From contig JAESIW010000020.1 in assembly GCA_016802295.1 (NCBI GenBank), forward strand, positions 4,626,821 through 4,690,820: 64,000 nucleotides of DNA, read 5' to 3'. The position numbers and the translations under genes are program-made. The notes beneath the pieces are model-generated. The model was given only the letters and a program-made list of their open reading frames with translations, had not been told where the DNA came from and searched no databases. Shown in pieces: positions 62,701-64,000 of the stretch. How positions within the stretch are numbered: position 1 is the first letter of the stretch; every line of letters begins with the position of its first letter. The stretch is from Brachionus rotundiformis. Lineage: Eukaryota > Rotifera > Eurotatoria > Ploima > Brachionidae.

Positions 62701-63880
62701 AAAGTTTTGGTATTCCATGTTATCTACTGATTTGTCTGTGTATTCAAATCTAATATTTTGAGTTTCAAAAGGACCCTGGGCTCGTCTATCATATCCATTC
62801 GATGTACTCAAATATTTGAGAGTTTGTTTGACTATTGCTTGAACACCTTTGTCACCTCGAGAGCCAACTTGGTATGTTGAATGCTCTTCACAATTCACTT
62901 GATCAACAATTCCATCTTTAACTTGAATGTCACACTCGTGTGTCTCTACAAACAATCTTGCCTGATAGAATTCCTTTTTATTTAAAATTAATTTAAATTA
63001 GACAAGGTACTCTTTTGGAAATAAAAAAAAGAAACCTTACCGGAATGCTCTTGTACGGCACATATTGTATTGCACTTGTCTTACTGTTCTCATTCAAAGT
63101 GCATCGTTGCAGCGATTTCCTCTTGGTAATGGACAAATCGTTTACTAAATATGTTGTTCTACATCTACCAAGTACATCAGTTTCATAAACAACAGCTGAT
63201 TTATCTCCATCATTTGACTCATCCATGTGACGCAATGAATTAGCAGATCTAACTTGAAGAGCACTCAATATACCACGTTTAATGTTTCTTGACCAAGCCG
63301 AATCACCTTCAGAAAAGTCCACATTAGAGTCCAATTCGCCTCTCGAATTGAGTCTAAATTGAACAGAAAAGTCATTCAAATTTCTCAAAACGCTTTCCAC
63401 ATTTCTGGCATCTATTGATTCTCCAGCTAGACTAGCATCTTCAAGTCTCAACAAATACAAGCATGGTTGCACACTGCGCACAAATACTCTAGCTTTCAAT
63501 TCGACTGTTGATCTAGACTCTTCCGAAACATCATTTATCCACAAGTCTGTTTGTGTGCTATACTCATACGAGTATTCTTTTCCATTTTGGTATTTTAAGA
63601 ATTCTTCTTCTGTGCAGAAATCGCTGCTTACACTTGGCTCAGCCAAAGGTGCAGATAAAGCTGATTGCAACAAGCAGATGCAAACAACTACCAGGAAATA
63701 ATTTCTATTTCCTATCATTTTTGTGCTACTATTTTAGTCTAATTTAATGTTCGGTCTATGCTAATCTTTTTTTATTAAATGGACTTGAATATTTTTTTTA
63801 TTGAAAAATTTTTCGTTTTTTTTTCATATTTATATTCAGATACCTGATTTGATAAGATATCAAAAGTCCAAATTTTAAAT
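53725..63880. repeat. Direct duplication, copy 2 (about 10.15 kb)
   Basis: Second copy of the block at 42380-52541. By eye it is identical over almost all of its length; about seventeen differences fall between 57160 and 58250, and only one further substitution was noticed (near 63769, T for A in an AT run upstream of the gene). Confidence 0.95.
53842..63718 (-). pseudogene. Apolipophorin-type large lipid transfer protein, copy with a nonsense codon
   Basis: Same twelve-exon structure as the copy at 42497: 63718-63041, 62973-62242, 62119-61739, 61683-61273, 61218-60896, 60834-60649, 60596-60290, 60228-60081, 60020-54958, 54908-54770, 54716-54546, 54494-53842. In the large exon the GAA of TSECQLE is TAA (57670-57672), a stop at about codon 1839 of 3063. 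Reading before and after it is fully open, and splice sites are unchanged. Other changes nearby: loss of two codons (NR in ADANRDG), and substitutions Gln to His, Leu to Ser, Pro to Gln, Ser to Leu, Lys to Thr, His to Leu. If translated, the product would be an N-terminal half lacking the von Willebrand D domain. It could also be a recent pseudogene or a sequencing/assembly error at one base. Confidence 0.8.
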
Positions 63881-64000
63881 CAATTTATCTTTTGATCAGC
63901 TTCAAATATCGAAAGCTTATACTTTCTAATTTTTTTTATCATTTTTGTCTATTGTATTCGCTTATCTTATCAATATCATCCACTTTAAATTTATTTAATC
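63719..64000. other. Upstream region of lipoprotein copy 2, cut by the window edge
   Basis: The first 160 bp upstream of the start are the same as upstream of copy 1 and likely include the promoter. Beyond 63880 the sequence differs from that beyond 52541. No gene seen before the window end. Confidence 0.5.

Noticed and set aside
1..64000. CRISPR arrays, operons, bacterial promoters, phage genes
   Set aside because: Spliced animal genes throughout; no regularly spaced direct repeats and no prokaryotic gene organisation.

Overview
The window is a very AT-rich piece of animal nuclear genome. Genes are split into many short exons by introns mostly of about 40-70 bp with GT-AG ends, and every recognisable family is metazoan: IQSEC, class I PITP, MKK3/6, SAXO, NOP53, PLAC8, FSIP1, EXOC5 and apolipophorin. 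Short introns, extreme AT content and two genes for ciliary or sperm axoneme proteins would fit a small invertebrate such as a monogonont rotifer. That placement is an inference; the sequence itself shows only 'invertebrate animal'. All exon models were assembled by hand from splice sites, reading phase and family conservation, and may be off by a base or two.

Layout. 1-2.7 kb: 5' part of an IQSEC/Schizo Arf-GEF (minus strand), cut by the left edge inside its Sec7 domain. 2.7-13.9 kb: a gene-poor, AT-rich stretch with one clear inverted repeat (12.17-12.42 kb) and possible relics. 14-21.6 kb: two tandem copies of a two-gene unit, each a class I phosphatidylinositol transfer protein on plus facing an MKK3/6-like kinase on minus. 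22-23.7 kb: SAXO axonemal protein (minus). 25.1-26.9 kb: NOP53 ribosome-biogenesis factor (minus). 27.8-29.3 kb: a third MKK3/6-like kinase (plus). 29.7-30.1 kb: a decayed non-LTR retrotransposon end. 30.5-35.6 kb: four PLAC8 genes as two divergent pairs, with an unrecognised secreted-protein gene between the pairs. 35.9-38.6 kb: FSIP1. 38.8-41.6 kb: exocyst subunit EXOC5 (minus).

42.4-63.9 kb: two direct, almost identical copies of about 10.15 kb, each carrying a complete 12-exon apolipophorin-type lipid-transfer gene (minus). The left copy is open for about 3065 residues. The right copy has a nonsense codon in its largest exon. Nearly all differences between the copies lie in about 1.1 kb around that codon, whereas the sequence left of each copy is related but clearly diverged.

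The main theme is local gene duplication at several ages: PITP/MKK units, PLAC8 pairs and lipoprotein genes. Two of the three kinases have lost canonical catalytic-motif residues. I found no CRISPR array, rRNA, tRNA or convincing intact transposon, and no evidence for a wholly new molecular system. The best leads are the duplicated two-gene kinase/PITP module and the lipoprotein pair that looks homogenised.
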